Below, one piece after another: positions 45,246 to 55,743 of a DNA stretch of 64,000 bases (positions within the stretch are counted from its first letter, which is position 1; each line of letters opens with the position of its first letter). The notes below the pieces were generated by a model, which saw only the letters and a program-made list of their open reading frames with translations, was not told the origin of the DNA and ran no database searches. Source of the DNA: Pictodentalium vernedei (lineage: Eukaryota > Mollusca > Scaphopoda > Dentaliida > Dentaliidae). The stretch is taken from the NCBI GenBank assembly GCA_031216915.1, contig CM062297.1, positions 367,797,704-367,861,703 of the forward strand, read 5' to 3'. The translations under genes and the position numbers were made by a program.

Positions 45246-45413
45246 TTATTACCATTATGTGGATGTACAAAATATGTATCCGAGTCGAGCTCCAGGTTCT
45301 AAGAGCAGATCACGACGATTTGAAGATGAGTCGTGAAACTCGTGATCTACCCTTTGAACCCGGAACGAGACTCGGATACATATTTTGTACATCCACATCA
45401 TGGAAGTAATAAT
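45246..45413. repeat. Long palindrome with 30-base perfect outer arms
   Basis: 45257-45286 and 45369-45398 are exact reverse complements (ATGTGGATGTACAAAATATG, then TATCCGAGTC). Inner arms pair less well (GCAGATCACGACGA with TCGTGAAACTCGTGATCT). There is no coding. Confidence 0.85.
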
Positions 45414-45533
45414 CATTTTATCTTACAATATATTGGGGATAAGTCAAGAATGTAGACAAATATATAACGAAATATTTATTTGTATGGATGAACAAAAAGA
45501 AACAAAATGGAACTCACGCGAAAGGAATGTGCT

Positions 45534-45581
45534 TGTATCTGACCCTCTGATACAAACATCTGTATCAGGGGGTCGGATACA
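45534..45581. repeat. Short palindrome
   Basis: TGTATCTGACCCTCTGATAC A pairs with TGTATCAGGGGGTCGGATAC A across a six-base spacer, with two mismatches. It is close to the larger palindrome at 45246. Confidence 0.75.
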
Positions 45582-45810
45582 CAACAGTTGCGGAGTTAAT
45601 ACAGACAAAATACATGTTGATTGTAAGATAAATTAAAATAACAATTTGTGGTTGTCTAATAAAAAGTCATTGTTAAAAATTAACAAAGACTACTTGTATC
45701 AAAATACTGATATAAGAATTTTCAACTTAGTAATTAATTGGGTGGTCTGATTTTATTTTTCCCATAGAGTATCTGAAAATAAATGTACTAGCCAATGTTT
45801 AAAACGTTAA

Positions 45811-45956
45811 CTTTACCTAACGCATGATCTGTATCTGGTTACATAATTTACAAATTGTGAAGTTGAAAACAAAAATTTCCAAAAATTTCAACGAGACCAT
45901 ATCATGTGACCACTCATTGGAACGAGCTCATGATACTCCGAATGAGCGACAGATAA
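45811..45956 (+). mobile_element. TTAA MITE type B, 5' part
   Basis: TTAA at 45807-45810, CTTTACCTAACGCATGATCT, then GACCATATCATGTGACCACT and GGAACGAGCTCAT. It is cut off where the family B Helentron-like element begins; no right half is found beyond that element. Confidence 0.55.
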
Positions 45957-47818
45957 TTTTTAGCTCAACTTGACAAAGTCAAGCTGAGCTATTGCCATCA
46001 CTTCTCGTCCGTCGGCGTACTACGTACTTACGTTCTAACGTCCACAATTTCCTTTGGCACACCTCACAGGTCGCATTTATGATCAGATCACTTTGAAACT
46101 TTATATGCTTGTTTGGGGTGACCTCTAGATGGGAGCTATCGATTTTCGTCAATTTCCGTCAAAAAATGTTGCCGCGGCCAACATTCGTAGAACTTAGTTT
46201 AGTCAGACCTCAATATTTCCCTTTGGCACACCCTACAGGGCACATTTATGATCAGATTGCTTTGAAACCTGGTATGCTTGTTTGGGGAGACCTCTAGATG
46301 GGAGCTATCGATTTTCTTCAATTTCTGTCAAAAAATGTTGCCGCGGCCAACGTTCTTAGAACTTAGTTTAGTCAGAAGACTCAATATTTCCCTTTGGCAC
46401 ACCCTACAGGGTACATTTATGATCGGATTGCTTTGAAACCTGGCATGCTTGTTTGGGGTGACCTCTAGATGGGAGCTATCGATTTTCTTCAATTTCCGTA
46501 AAAAAATGTTGCCACGGCTAATGTTCTTAGAACTTAGTTTAGTCAAACCACAATATTTCCCTTTGGCACACCGTTCAGGGCACATTTATGATTTGATTGC
46601 TTTGAAACCTGGTATGCTTATTTAGGGTGACCTCTAGATGGGAGCTATCGATTTTCTTCAATTTCCGGCAAAAAATGTTGCCACGGCCAACGTTCATAGA
46701 ACTTAGTTTAGTCAGACCTCAATATTTCCCTTTGGCACACCCTACAGGGCCCATTTATGATCAGATTGCTTTGAAACCTGGTATGCTTGTTTGGGGAGAC
46801 CTCTAGATGGGAGCTATCAATTTTCTTCAATTTCTGTCAAAAAATGTTGCCGCGGCCAACGTTCTTAGAACTTAGTTTAGTCAGAAGACTCAATATTTCC
46901 CTTTGGCACACCCTACAGGGTACATTTTTGATCGGATTGCTTTGAAACCTGGCATGCTTGTTTGGGGTGACCTCTAGATGGAAGCTATCGATTTTCTTCA
47001 ATTTCCATCAAAAAATGTTGCCGCGGCCAACGTTTTTAGAACTCAGTTTAGTCAGACCACAATATTTCCCTTTGGTACACCCTACTGGGCACATTTATGA
47101 TTTGATTGCTTTGAAACCTGGTATGCTTGTTTGGGGAGACCTCCAGATGGGAGCTATTGATTTTCTTCAATTTCCGTCAAAAAATGTTTCCGCGGCCAAC
47201 GTTCTTAGAACTTAGTTTAGTCAGAAGACTCAATATTTCCCTTTGGCACACCCTACATGGCACATTTATGATCGGATTGCTTTGAAACCTGGTATGCTTG
47301 TTTGGGGTGACCTCTAGATGGGAGCTATCAATTTTCCTCAATTTCCATCAAAAAATGTTGCCGCAGCCAACATTCTTAGAACTTAGTTTAGTCAGACCAC
47401 AATATTTCCCTTGGGCTCACCCTACAGGGCACATCATTTATGATTAGATTGCTTTGAAACCTGGTATGCTTATTTACGGTGACCTCTAGATGGGAGCTAT
47501 CGATTTTCTTCTATTTCCGTCAAAAAATGTTGCCACGGCCAACGTTCTTAGAATTTAGTCTAGTCAGACCACAATATTTCCCTTTTGTACACCCTACAGG
47601 GCACATTTATGATCGGATTGCTTTGAAACCTGGCATGCTTATTTGGGGAGGCCTCTAGATGGGATCTATCAATTTTCTTCGGTTTCTGTCAAAAAATGTT
47701 GCCACTGGCAAAAAAAATGACATTGGTACCAATGATCTTCAATTTTGCCATTTCATTTATAACTTACCAAGTTCAAGTTTGTCAAGTTGAGCTACAGTGT
47801 CATTGACACTTTCATTTT
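45957..47818 (+). mobile_element. Helentron-like family B, full copy with ten units
   Basis: The 5' end TTTTTAGCTCAACTTGACAA with AGTCAAGCTGAGCT forms a hairpin. The body has ten units of about 170 bases; the phrase GACCTCTAGATGGGAGCTAT recurs at steps of 167-174 from about 46119 to 47650, with TTTGAAACCTGGTATGCTTG and GTTGCCGCGGCCAACGTTCT in each. The 3' end has CAAGTTGAGCT (47783-47793), inverted to the 5' end, then the palindrome AGTGTCATTGACACT (47796-47810) and TTCATTTT. Open frames of 62-85 codons are repeat by-products. Confidence 0.7.
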
Positions 47819-47884
47819 AAAATGTTATAATTTGATTTTGAGTAATTGTTTATTTGCTCAGTCTTACAGCTGTAAGTTTGGAAA

Positions 47885-48012
47885 ATCTGACAGTTACTTG
47901 CCACTGCTATGTGGTCCTCTTAGGGTACTCTGGCTTACTGCACCTGTAAAACTGTCTGAATACAATATGAACCTGGCTGTTGAATGTGTCATTAAACCCC
48001 AATAAACAAACA
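47885..48012 (+). mobile_element. SINE fragment (3' module)
   Basis: CTGACAGTTACTTGCCACTG, GGGTACTCTGGCTTACTGCA, then GTCATTAAACCCCAATAAAC. Only the conserved 3' part is present. Confidence 0.6.
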
Positions 48013-48019
48013 AACCTTA

Positions 48020-48220
48020 GACAAAAAATGCTATTCACAAAAATCACTATTCAGATTTTATTATATTTTCATCTCGTAAACATAGCTTATGACCTTCCAT
48101 TGAAATGGGTTCATTGAGTTCATTCCAATGAGGGGCCATGAGCTATATTTTTGAGGCAAATGATGAAAATTTATAGATATTCAAGAAATGTTTGTACAAA
48201 TGTAGCCAGCTATTCGGGTT
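48020..48220 (+). mobile_element. TTAA MITE type A, decayed
   Basis: The central inverted repeat remains (ACATAGCTTATGACCTTCCA and GGGGCCATGAGCTATATTTT). Terminal CCCTTTACC and TTAA are not seen. Confidence 0.5.
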
Positions 48221-49192
48221 GGGTCAGTCCATGAAAATAACTCGCAGAAGCCCAAATGATTTGCTGTGGTAATGGGTATGGCATGTCATTGCCAAGATGA
48301 ACGCATTGCTGGGAACAAGCAAGAGGGGAGGTGGGGGGGTTGGAGTGAGTCTTGTGATCTCCCATAGGAAAATTTTTCTAAGACATGGAAATTTTCTGAT
48401 TTTCCGCATCCGAGGAGCTTTTCTGATTTTCTGCATCCGAGGAGCCTTATTTCCCACATCAAGAAACTGTTCACACTATTGAACATATGTTGTCACCACA
48501 ATATTTCTGGCAGCTACACTCATGGTAAACCAATGTCATCATTCTGTAAGCTTTATTTTTGTCCATCAATTTGTGAATTATAAACAAAGTTACCTAAACT
48601 TTTGTCTTTTTAAGGTGGTATTTAAGTGATGGGAAATTTGGCTTGAAAATAGGTGACGTTATTTTCAATGGTGTCAAATATCTAAAAAAAAAAAAGGCCA
48701 TAATTTTTAATTTTTTGTGTTCAAAACTCTGAAGTTTTGTTCATAAAAATAGATGGACAGCAAAAAAAAAGTGACAAATTATTGTTTTGCTTGGATTTTT
48801 TATGACATCACAAAAACCTGTATAGCACCTCAACAACAAGAAGTTACAACTTTCTTTGAAGACAGCTAAATCCAAATAACAATTGCAAATAACCAACATT
48901 GAGTGATTATGCATGATGCCTTGTTTGAACAACGGTGAATATGTGCATTCCTTGTAGAAAGCTCCTTCTTTTGATGGGGCTAGACCATAAAGTATCACTG
49001 ATGCCGATAATATTATTAATCTGTTGTGGCATTTAGTCACCATAGGTCATCAATTTGCTTTAGAAATGTCTGAGAGCTGGGTACATGGTTATATTCTTAT
49101 ATGTGAAAGGAATTTATTTCCACATCAGGAACGAAAATAACCAATCAGCATAATAATTTCAGGTTGCAAATGATCCCTTCACCCTTGTCTAT
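48221..49192. other. No gene recognised
   Basis: A short direct repeat CGCATCCGAGGAGC / TGCATCCGAGGAGC lies at 48404-48442. A 100-codon reverse frame (48741-49043) has no recognised domain and no codon or context support. The rest is unremarkable. Confidence 0.4.
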
Positions 49193-49196
49193 TTAA

Positions 49197-49431
49197 CCCT
49201 TTACCTAACGTAATGGCCAAAACCGGCCAGCGCTATTCTAAAAAATCGCCAATTAATTTTCATTATATTTTCATTTTTTGTCTCAAAAACATAGATTATG
49301 ATCCCTCTTTGGAATGAGCTCATTCCCATGAGGGGTCATAACCTATGTTTTTGAGACAAAAAATGAAAAAAAAACAGTTATTCAAGAATTTTGTTTGCAA
49401 GTGTCGTCTGCTTTTCATGTTAGGTAAAGGG
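49197..49431 (+). mobile_element. TTAA MITE type A, first of three in a row
   Basis: TTAA at 49193-49196 and TTTA at 49432-49435. It starts CCCTTTACCTAACGTAATGG and ends CATGTTAGGTAAAGGG. The central core has lost part of one arm (GGAATGAGCTCATTCC). Confidence 0.72.
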
Positions 49432-49467
49432 TTTATTGAGTTTGCAAATGTGCATTTGCCTTGTTAA

Positions 49468-49707
49468 TTCTTCACCCAACATAGCAGCCAAAACCGGCCA
49501 GCTCTATTCACAAAAATCATTCTATTTGCAATATATTTTTCATTTTTTTCTCCTCAAAATACAGCTTATGACCCCTCATTGGAATGAGCTTATTCCAGTG
49601 AGGGACCATAACCTATGTTTTTGATGCAAAAAATGAAAAAAATTAGTTACATGTATTCAAAAATTTTGTACTGCAGGTGTCATATGCCTTTCGTGTTAGA
49701 TAATGGG
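49468..49707 (+). mobile_element. TTAA MITE type A, second of three in a row
   Basis: TTAA at 49464-49467 and 49708-49711. Ends are diverged: TTCTTCACCCAACATAGCAG and GTGTTAGATAATGGG. It is separated from the previous copy by about 30 bases. Confidence 0.65.
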
Positions 49708-49766
49708 TTAAAGTTTCAAGAAGCATTTCTTTTACCCCCTCTCGAAATTATATTAAAGGACTCCAA

Positions 49767-50006
49767 CCCTTTACCTGACACAGACAGTCAGTATCAAAAT
49801 TCATTATTTTAAATATTATTTTTTATAAATTTTTAAAAAAATTTCAACAAACCATATCATGTGACTCCTCAGTGGAACGAGAGCTCGTTCCGGTGAGGGG
49901 GGGGGCACATGATATGTCTTTTTTTAAATGTTTGGAAAAATAATTGTTTTTCAATGGCTCATTTTGTAATTTTTGCAGGTGGACAAAGCTGATTTGTTAG
50001 GTAAAG
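49767..50006 (+). mobile_element. TTAA MITE type B, third of three in a row
   Basis: CCCTTTACCTGACACAGACA at the left (flank CCAA, a changed TTAA) and TTTGTTAGGTAAAGG at the right. The centre has AACCATATCATGTGACTCCT and the shortened core GGAACGAGAGCTCGTTCC. Confidence 0.6.
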
Positions 50007-50387
50007 GTAAAGTGAAACATAAGGATTTGAACAGTTCTGCTTGTTTTATGCATAATAACTGGGATTGATGACATAATGATTTGACTTTTTTACTAAATGA
50101 AGGTTGATGAAAATTGTTTTAAAAACTATCACATTCCCAGGTGTAGAAATAAGGAATGGCCTTGGAATTGACCTGTTCATAACCCATCATTATTTTCGCT
50201 AACTTGTCTCAAAATGTAATGATATCCTGTCACTTTTGATGACAATTTATGGAAAAGCTACATTGATATCACGAAAATTTATATTGTGAACAGAACTGTA
50301 CATTTTTACCTTTAATTGCATACTGCTAGGTGTATGCATTCATTCGAAAAAATAATACTGTGTGTCCTAAAAATATCTTAGTTCCGC
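50007..50387. other. No gene or repeat recognised
   Basis: AT-rich sequence with no supported feature. Confidence 0.4.
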
Positions 50388-50455
50388 GATCTGAACACAG
50401 TGGCTATCTACCTGCCCACTGTAGTGGGTAGGAAGGTAGCCACTATGCTCAGATC
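50388..50455. repeat. Palindrome, about 30-base arms
   Basis: GATCTGAACACAGTGGCTAT then CTACCTGCCCAC pairs with GTGGGTAGGAAGGTAGCCAC then TATGCTCAGATC, with a few mismatches and a TGTA loop. Confidence 0.8.
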
Positions 50456-51131
50456 ACTGAAGTAATCTATATCTGTGTTTCACTCCAATGAATTGTGGAT
50501 CACATGATCAACCATTAACTGCAGAAGTTGGCCACTTTTCGATTTAGTTGATGGTAAAATGCTATGGTGACCGTTGTACAGGTTATACATTTTGAAATCC
50601 CCGTAACCTGGACAACCATTCGCAACTTATTTCCAGGTCTTCATTCCAATCCAGCAATAAGTACTTTCATAACTAGAAAAAGGAGCATAAAAGACTTATT
50701 TATATTATTATTTGTAATTTATTATTATATTGTTATGAGTTGTAATAGTAAAAAACTCTGGTTATTGTTGCATATTCCAGTGACTTATCAAGTGTCTGCA
50801 GGAAATCCAGATGTAATATTAGTGGAAATCAATCAATTCTATATATTGATAAATGTTCATTAATTACCATTAGAACAAAATAGAATATTTCTGTCATGAA
50901 TTTCATTTGAAAGTAAATGTTTTGAATTTATCAAAACTACTTCCTGTTGCCACAACTTCATTTGTCAAATTCAACGAATCAAAGTTTTTGGGGTTTTTTT
51001 TTGAGAGGATCAATAAGAAGAGGAATGTGTTCCTTTTGTCATAATATCAATAAAGTGATAAATATCAGTATTGTGGTACAAGTTGCCAGTGCGTGGGTGA
51101 GAATGGAGTATTGGTGAATGTCCTCTTCTAG
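50456..51131. other. No gene recognised; upstream intron of second gene
   Basis: A 99-codon frame at 50564-50863 ends in a hydrophobic, AT-driven stretch and lacks a recognisable domain, so I do not call it. A pyrimidine-rich TCCTCTTCTAG precedes the exon at 51132. Confidence 0.4.
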
Positions 51132-51276
51132 CACCTGCTCTGGACATCGGAAGAACACCTCCATCGATTGCTCTCCCTTGATGCTCCACGAAGAACATCA
51201 CTTGATTTCACCCAGCTGCAGCAGCAAGACGTCTCCTTCACGGACTCTGTTGAAGATCAGGATCAAGTCATCGAAG
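51132..51276 (+). CDS. Unrecognised gene, internal exon
   Basis: A 145-base, clearly less AT-rich stretch bounded by TCCTCTTCTAG and GAAG/GTAATT. Starting in phase 0 it encodes HLLWTSEEHLHRLLSLDAPR, then RTSLDFTQLQQQDVSFTDSV, then EDQDQVIE plus one base of a split codon. The sequence looks like ordinary soluble protein with an acidic end. I do not recognise the family. Two other frames are closed or less plausible. The split codon fits the exon start at 61393 (G + AC giving Asp). It lies on the + strand downstream of the TECPR1-like gene, probably in a separate gene. Confidence 0.5.
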
Positions 51277-51869
51277 GTAATTCATACTTTCCACCTATTT
51301 TCGATGTGGCATTACCACAGTATTGTGTCACTATGAAATATATTCTGGAATATATTCTGTATTAATAAAATGTTTTCATATTTCCTGTTGCATATTGCAC
51401 AAAACAAACTATTTGTTGAAAATAGAATATATTTTCATTTTTGGAATTCACTTTTAAAAAATTTCTCAATCCAGTAAAAGTATTTCCATTATTTTGTTGA
51501 ATCCTGCACCCAATGTAACAACATGTAACCAACTAACTGTCTGCATTTTTACAGCCTTAGTCAGTGTATATTTTCATGTGTTATATGGCAGCCTATCAAC
51601 TAATCCTGTGTTATGCATATGGTTAGCCAGTGTATGTTTTTCTTGTTGGCATTTAATGACACTTTCGACAGCCAAGGCCACCTCGTGTCAGAGCCAGTGT
51701 GTGTTAGCGTATCAACTAACACTGTGCAATATACATGTTTAATCACTCTTTTCTTTCTGATCATAAATAAGATGATCTCTCTTATATGACTAACTCTGTG
51801 CATTTCACAGCCTTAGTGATAGTATATTTTCAAGGAGTGTGTGATATGGCAGTACCAATTTTTTGTAAC
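51277..51869. other. Intron; small SINE fragment
   Basis: Bases 51651-51690 (TTTAATGACACTTTCGACAG CCAAGGCCACC) are the inverted copy of the SINE 3' end. Nearby TCAGTGTATATTTTCATG-type phrases recur loosely. No exon is supported. Confidence 0.45.
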
Positions 51870-51920
51870 CAGAAAGTGTGACTCACCCTGTGCATTGCAC
51901 AGGATTAGTCACACTTTCTG
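51870..51920. repeat. Palindrome, 25-base arms
   Basis: CAGAAAGTGTGACTCACCCT GTGCA pairs with TGCACAGGATTAGTCACACT TTCTG, one or two mismatches and almost no loop. Confidence 0.8.
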
Positions 51921-51928
51921 CTTGCAAG

Positions 51929-52097
51929 AAAAAGAGGATATCTACGCTGTTTTAGTGAATATCGGGAATTATCTTATGAGTGTGGACCTGAAAGTTTTAT
52001 TATTCATGAGCGCTTGTGGTAGTGAAAAATAATATTTTCAGGTCATACGAATGAGATATTTCCTGATATTCACTAAAACGGCGTAGATTTTCTTTTT
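51929..52097. repeat. Long palindrome next to the previous one
   Basis: AAAGAGGATATCTACGCTGT then TTTAGTGAATATC pairs with GATATTCACTAAAACGGCGT then AGATTTTCTTT. Further pairing inward includes GACCTGAAA with TTTCAGGTC. It starts nine bases after the preceding palindrome. Confidence 0.75.
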
Positions 52098-52109
52098 ATA
52101 TATGCTATG

Positions 52110-52520
52110 TGACATTTTACTGCGCAATATTCAGCCCAATTCAACTGTAAACAGTTTCAATAAAATAACAAAAAGCTGCTGACCGTTCCTTCAAGGCGAC
52201 GTTCAAGGCGACATCATGTGCCATAGCATAACGTCATTTAGGAAGCCACTAAAAAAATTCATTGTGTGGATCTGAAAATATTATTTGTCACTCATGTAAG
52301 TGCTTGTGAAAAATAAAACTTTTACTGTGCAATATTCAGCCCAATTCGACTACAAACAGTTTCAAGACAAAAACAAAAAGCTGCTGATCGTCACTTCAAG
52401 GCGATGTTCAAGGCGCCATCATGCCGAAGCGTAACGTCATTTAGGAAGCTACTCAAAACTTTCATCGTGTGATCCTGAAATTATCAAGCAAGCGCTCGCG
52501 AAAAATAAAACTTTCATGAC
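52110..52520. repeat. Direct repeat, about 210-base unit, two copies
   Basis: CAATATTCAGCCCAATTC at 52126 recurs at 52330, each followed by AACAGTTTCAA, AAAAGCTGCTGA, TTCAAGGCGA.GTTCAAGGCG and GCGTAACGTCATTTAGGAAG. Two diverged copies. There is no gene. Confidence 0.6.
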
Positions 52521-52740
52521 CACACTCATGAAAAAAAAGAAATTCTAATCTGTTTTAGCCAGTATCTGGAAAAGTCGAAAAGTTTTCAATTTCCAGACAT
52601 TCCGTGTCAAATAATTGGCCCTCAAAGCTCCGATTATAAAGAACAAAACAAAAAAAATGTGTATACAAGCGAATTATATTTAATAAAAGAGCCCTTTATT
52701 ATAAATATTTCACTTATATCCACGTTTTTTCTGTTTTATT

Positions 52741-55200
52741 AGGCTTTCCCAAACCCAGTTTGGGAAAGACTATTGTTCTTCTTTTTCAAAATTTTTCTTC
52801 TCTATTTTTTTTTTTTCCTCCTTGAATTTTGTCTGTTCAACTGCTTGAAAACAAGCTGTACGATTTTGACCAAATTTGGCGCACTTATGTAATGTCATAA
52901 AATCTAGTGAAATGCAGTATCGTCATATCTGTGAAAACGCGTGTTTTCAAAATATTCTGCCGAAACCTTCAAAATTTCACCATTTTTCGAATGTCTCAAA
53001 ATTGTTTTCAGTTATTTATCTCAAATTTTCCACACATTTAGAGCATAATATGATACACCACAATCACCACTCAGATCTTTCAACTTTAACCACACTGGCC
53101 AAAAATGACATGAATATAGAATTTTTCTTCAAAATTGACCAAATTCAAGGGCAAATTTCTCTAATAACAAGGTTGTTGTAACAGTTATTTTGGTTTGGAT
53201 AGATGCAACAATGATTGCGGAAGAAAATTACTGTTTACTTTTTAATCTCAGATTTAACCCTCAAGCACAATGATGGTGAGAATAAGAGTACCGTTTGAAA
53301 ATGCCAAAATTAGACAACTTTGGTTGCTTTTTCCATCATTTTGGAAAAGGGTTAATTTCAAACACTTTTCGTGTACGTATTCACAATTGACTACCGAGCA
53401 TATTTGCTGTTGTAAGTTTGGTTGTAAAGTTTAACCCTATCCCATTCTGGTTGCATAAAAGTAGGTACCGTCCAAAAAACTCCAATTTTTTCAGAATTTG
53501 GTAAGTTTAGGTGACGATTTACTCCATTTTTAATTGCTTGAGCTCTGAATGTTTTCTATAGCTGCTTGCAGCAGTCAAATTATGACAAATTTTGTTTTAT
53601 ATGTTATTATTAAAAGTTTAACCCTTGGCAGATTTGAGACTTCCCATAAGGGTACTGTCAGAATATTTGTTATTTTCGCCAACTTCAAGAGCAAATTTTT
53701 CTAATTACAAGGTAGTTGTAATAATTATTTTGGTATGGCTAGATGCAACAATGATTGTGGAAGAAAGTTACTGTTTACTTCTTAATCTCATATTTAACCC
53801 TCTAGCACAATGAGGGCGAGAATAAGAGTACCATTTGAAAATACCAAAATTAGCCATTTTTGGTTGCCTTTTCTATCATTTTGGAAAGGGTTAATTTCAA
53901 ACACTTTCATGTACGTATTCACAAGTGACTATCGAGCATATTTGCTGTTGTTAGTTTGGTTGTAAAGTTTAACCCTATCCCATTCTGGTTGCATAAAAGT
54001 AGGTACCGTCCAAAAAATTTCCAATTTTTTCAGAATTTGGAAAATTTAGGTGGCGATTTACTCCATTTTTAATTGCTTGAGCTCTGAATGTTTCTATAGC
54101 TGCTTGCAGCTGTCAAAGTATGACAAATTTTGTTCTATATGTTATTATTAAAATTTTAACCCTTGAGGATTTGAGACTTTCCATAAGGGTACTGTCAGAA
54201 TAATTGTTATTTTCGCCAACGTTCACATGCATTTTCTCTGCACTGGTGCCATATTGTCTCAAAACCTTTTCCATGAGAGGATTGGGCCTTCATCCAAGAA
54301 CAATTTTGCTGTTATATATTTTATTCAAAGTTTTAACCTTCACCCAGTTTTCGGGCCTTGAATTTGAGTGCCCTAAAATTCTTCATAAAATTGGCTAATT
54401 TGGAGCTCACTTTTCTTCCATTTTCGAAAGGAATATCGAAAAATGATTTACATGTTCGTATTTACAATTGCTTACCGAGCATATTTGCTGTTGTAAGTTT
54501 GGTTGTAAAGTTTAACCCTATGCTCGTTCTGTTTGCATAAAGATAGGTGCAGTCCAAAAAATCTCTCGTTTTCAGAATTTGGTAAATTTAAGTGACGATT
54601 TACTCCATTCCAAATTGATTGAGCACTGAACGTTTTCTATGGCTGTATTCAGCAGTCATAGTATGACAACTTTTGTTTTATATGTCATTATTAAAAGTTT
54701 AACCGTTGGCAGATTCGAGACAGCCCATATGGGTATGGTCGGAATAATTTTAATTTTCATAAAATCACGGAATATTGATAAGCGTGCAGTGGTAGTTTGG
54801 AATAGAATATCTGAAAATGCTTTCGAAATTCGGATTCACAGTTCAATTCCAAGAATATTTTCTGTTATAAGGTTGCTGTAAAGTTTAATGCAATCCCGGT
54901 CTCAGATGCATAATTGTAGATTCCGTCGAAAAAAAACTCAAGTGACAATTTACTCCATTCCTAATTCATTGAGCACTGAATGTTTTCTATGCCTGCATGC
55001 AGCAAGCATAGCATGACAACTTCTGTTTTATACGTCATTATTAAAAGTTTAACCCTTGGCATATTTAGGAGTTCCCATGTGGGTATAGTCGGAATAATTG
55101 TTATTTTCGTAAAATCAATCCCTGAATATATTGGTAACCGTGCAGTGGCCTTTCAGTGGTGTTACATGAAGCCGCAAATAGTCAAGGTTGAAAAGTTCAT
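52741..55200 (+). repeat. Interspersed repeat array with 5' hairpin
   Basis: It starts with hairpin CTTTCCCAAAC/CCA/GTTTGGGAAAG (52744-52768), like the hairpin ends of the other Helentron-like families. The body repeats a unit of about 540 bases: AACCCTATCCCATTCTGGTT at 53433 and 53971, a diverged copy near 54510 and another near 54890, with TTTTCTATAGCTGCTTGCAG in each. The segment at 1-850 is the same family. No inverted partner of the hairpin is found at a 3' end, so the class remains open. Confidence 0.55.
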
Positions 55201-55410
55201 CAAATAGACAAATATAATACCTAACTCAGCCGGTGACAGGTAAATAATGAATGGAAAAGTTGTTGAGTTGAGAATAAAGAAGGGACAAATCGTGCCCTCG
55301 GTTTCCACCTGACGATATTTCCACGCGGTCTCGGCACTTGACAAAGATACTAAACTGTCAGGCAGGGACAGTAGGAAACATTCTGAGAATTTCAAGTTGC
55401 TGCCTTGCAT

Positions 55411-55477
55411 GATCGGGACGTAATTGGAATATATCTGACATTGTATCTGTCGGATATATTCCAATTATGTCCCGATC
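55411..55477. repeat. Palindrome, about 30-base arms
   Basis: GATCGGGACGTAATTGGAAT then ATATCTGACA pairs with TGTCGGATATATTCCAATTA then TGTCCCGATC. It immediately precedes a SINE. Confidence 0.82.
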
Positions 55478-55479
55478 AC

Positions 55480-55743
55480 TTCACCCCGACTGTCTGCATG
55501 GGGGCAATATGGCCCCGTTCCAGGGTATACTGCACGTCGATGGTGCGCTTGTCTTCAACCTATCTAACCCTGCCTGTGCTACAGTGCGGAGGCACTATGT
55601 TGGGGAGATGGAAGCTGCTCGTCATTGCTCGGTGGTTCTCTCTGGGTACTCCGGCTTCCTCCACACATACAACTGTCACCGACATAATATGACCTTGGCT
55701 GTTAATGTGTCGTTAAAACCTAATAAATAAATAAATAAATCCA
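55480..55743 (+). mobile_element. SINE, head replaced or lost
   Basis: CTGCATGGGGGCAATATGGC, ATACTGCACGTCGATGGTGC, CTCTCTGGGTACTCCGGCTT and GTGTCGTTAAAACC, ending in AAATA repeats. The tRNA-like head is missing; in its place lies the palindrome at 55411. Confidence 0.65.

Noticed and set aside
45957..47818. Regular repeats at first glance like a CRISPR array
   Set aside because: Units of 170 bases with no separate spacers, inside a eukaryotic mobile element.
48741..49043. 100-codon reverse-strand frame, Cys-rich
   Set aside because: No recognisable domain, no splice or start context, and AT-driven composition; length alone does not support it.
50564..50863. 99-codon + strand frame just before the exon at 51132
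   Set aside because: It turns into Ile/Tyr/Leu-rich sequence as random AT-rich DNA does; no acceptor or donor that would join it in phase.
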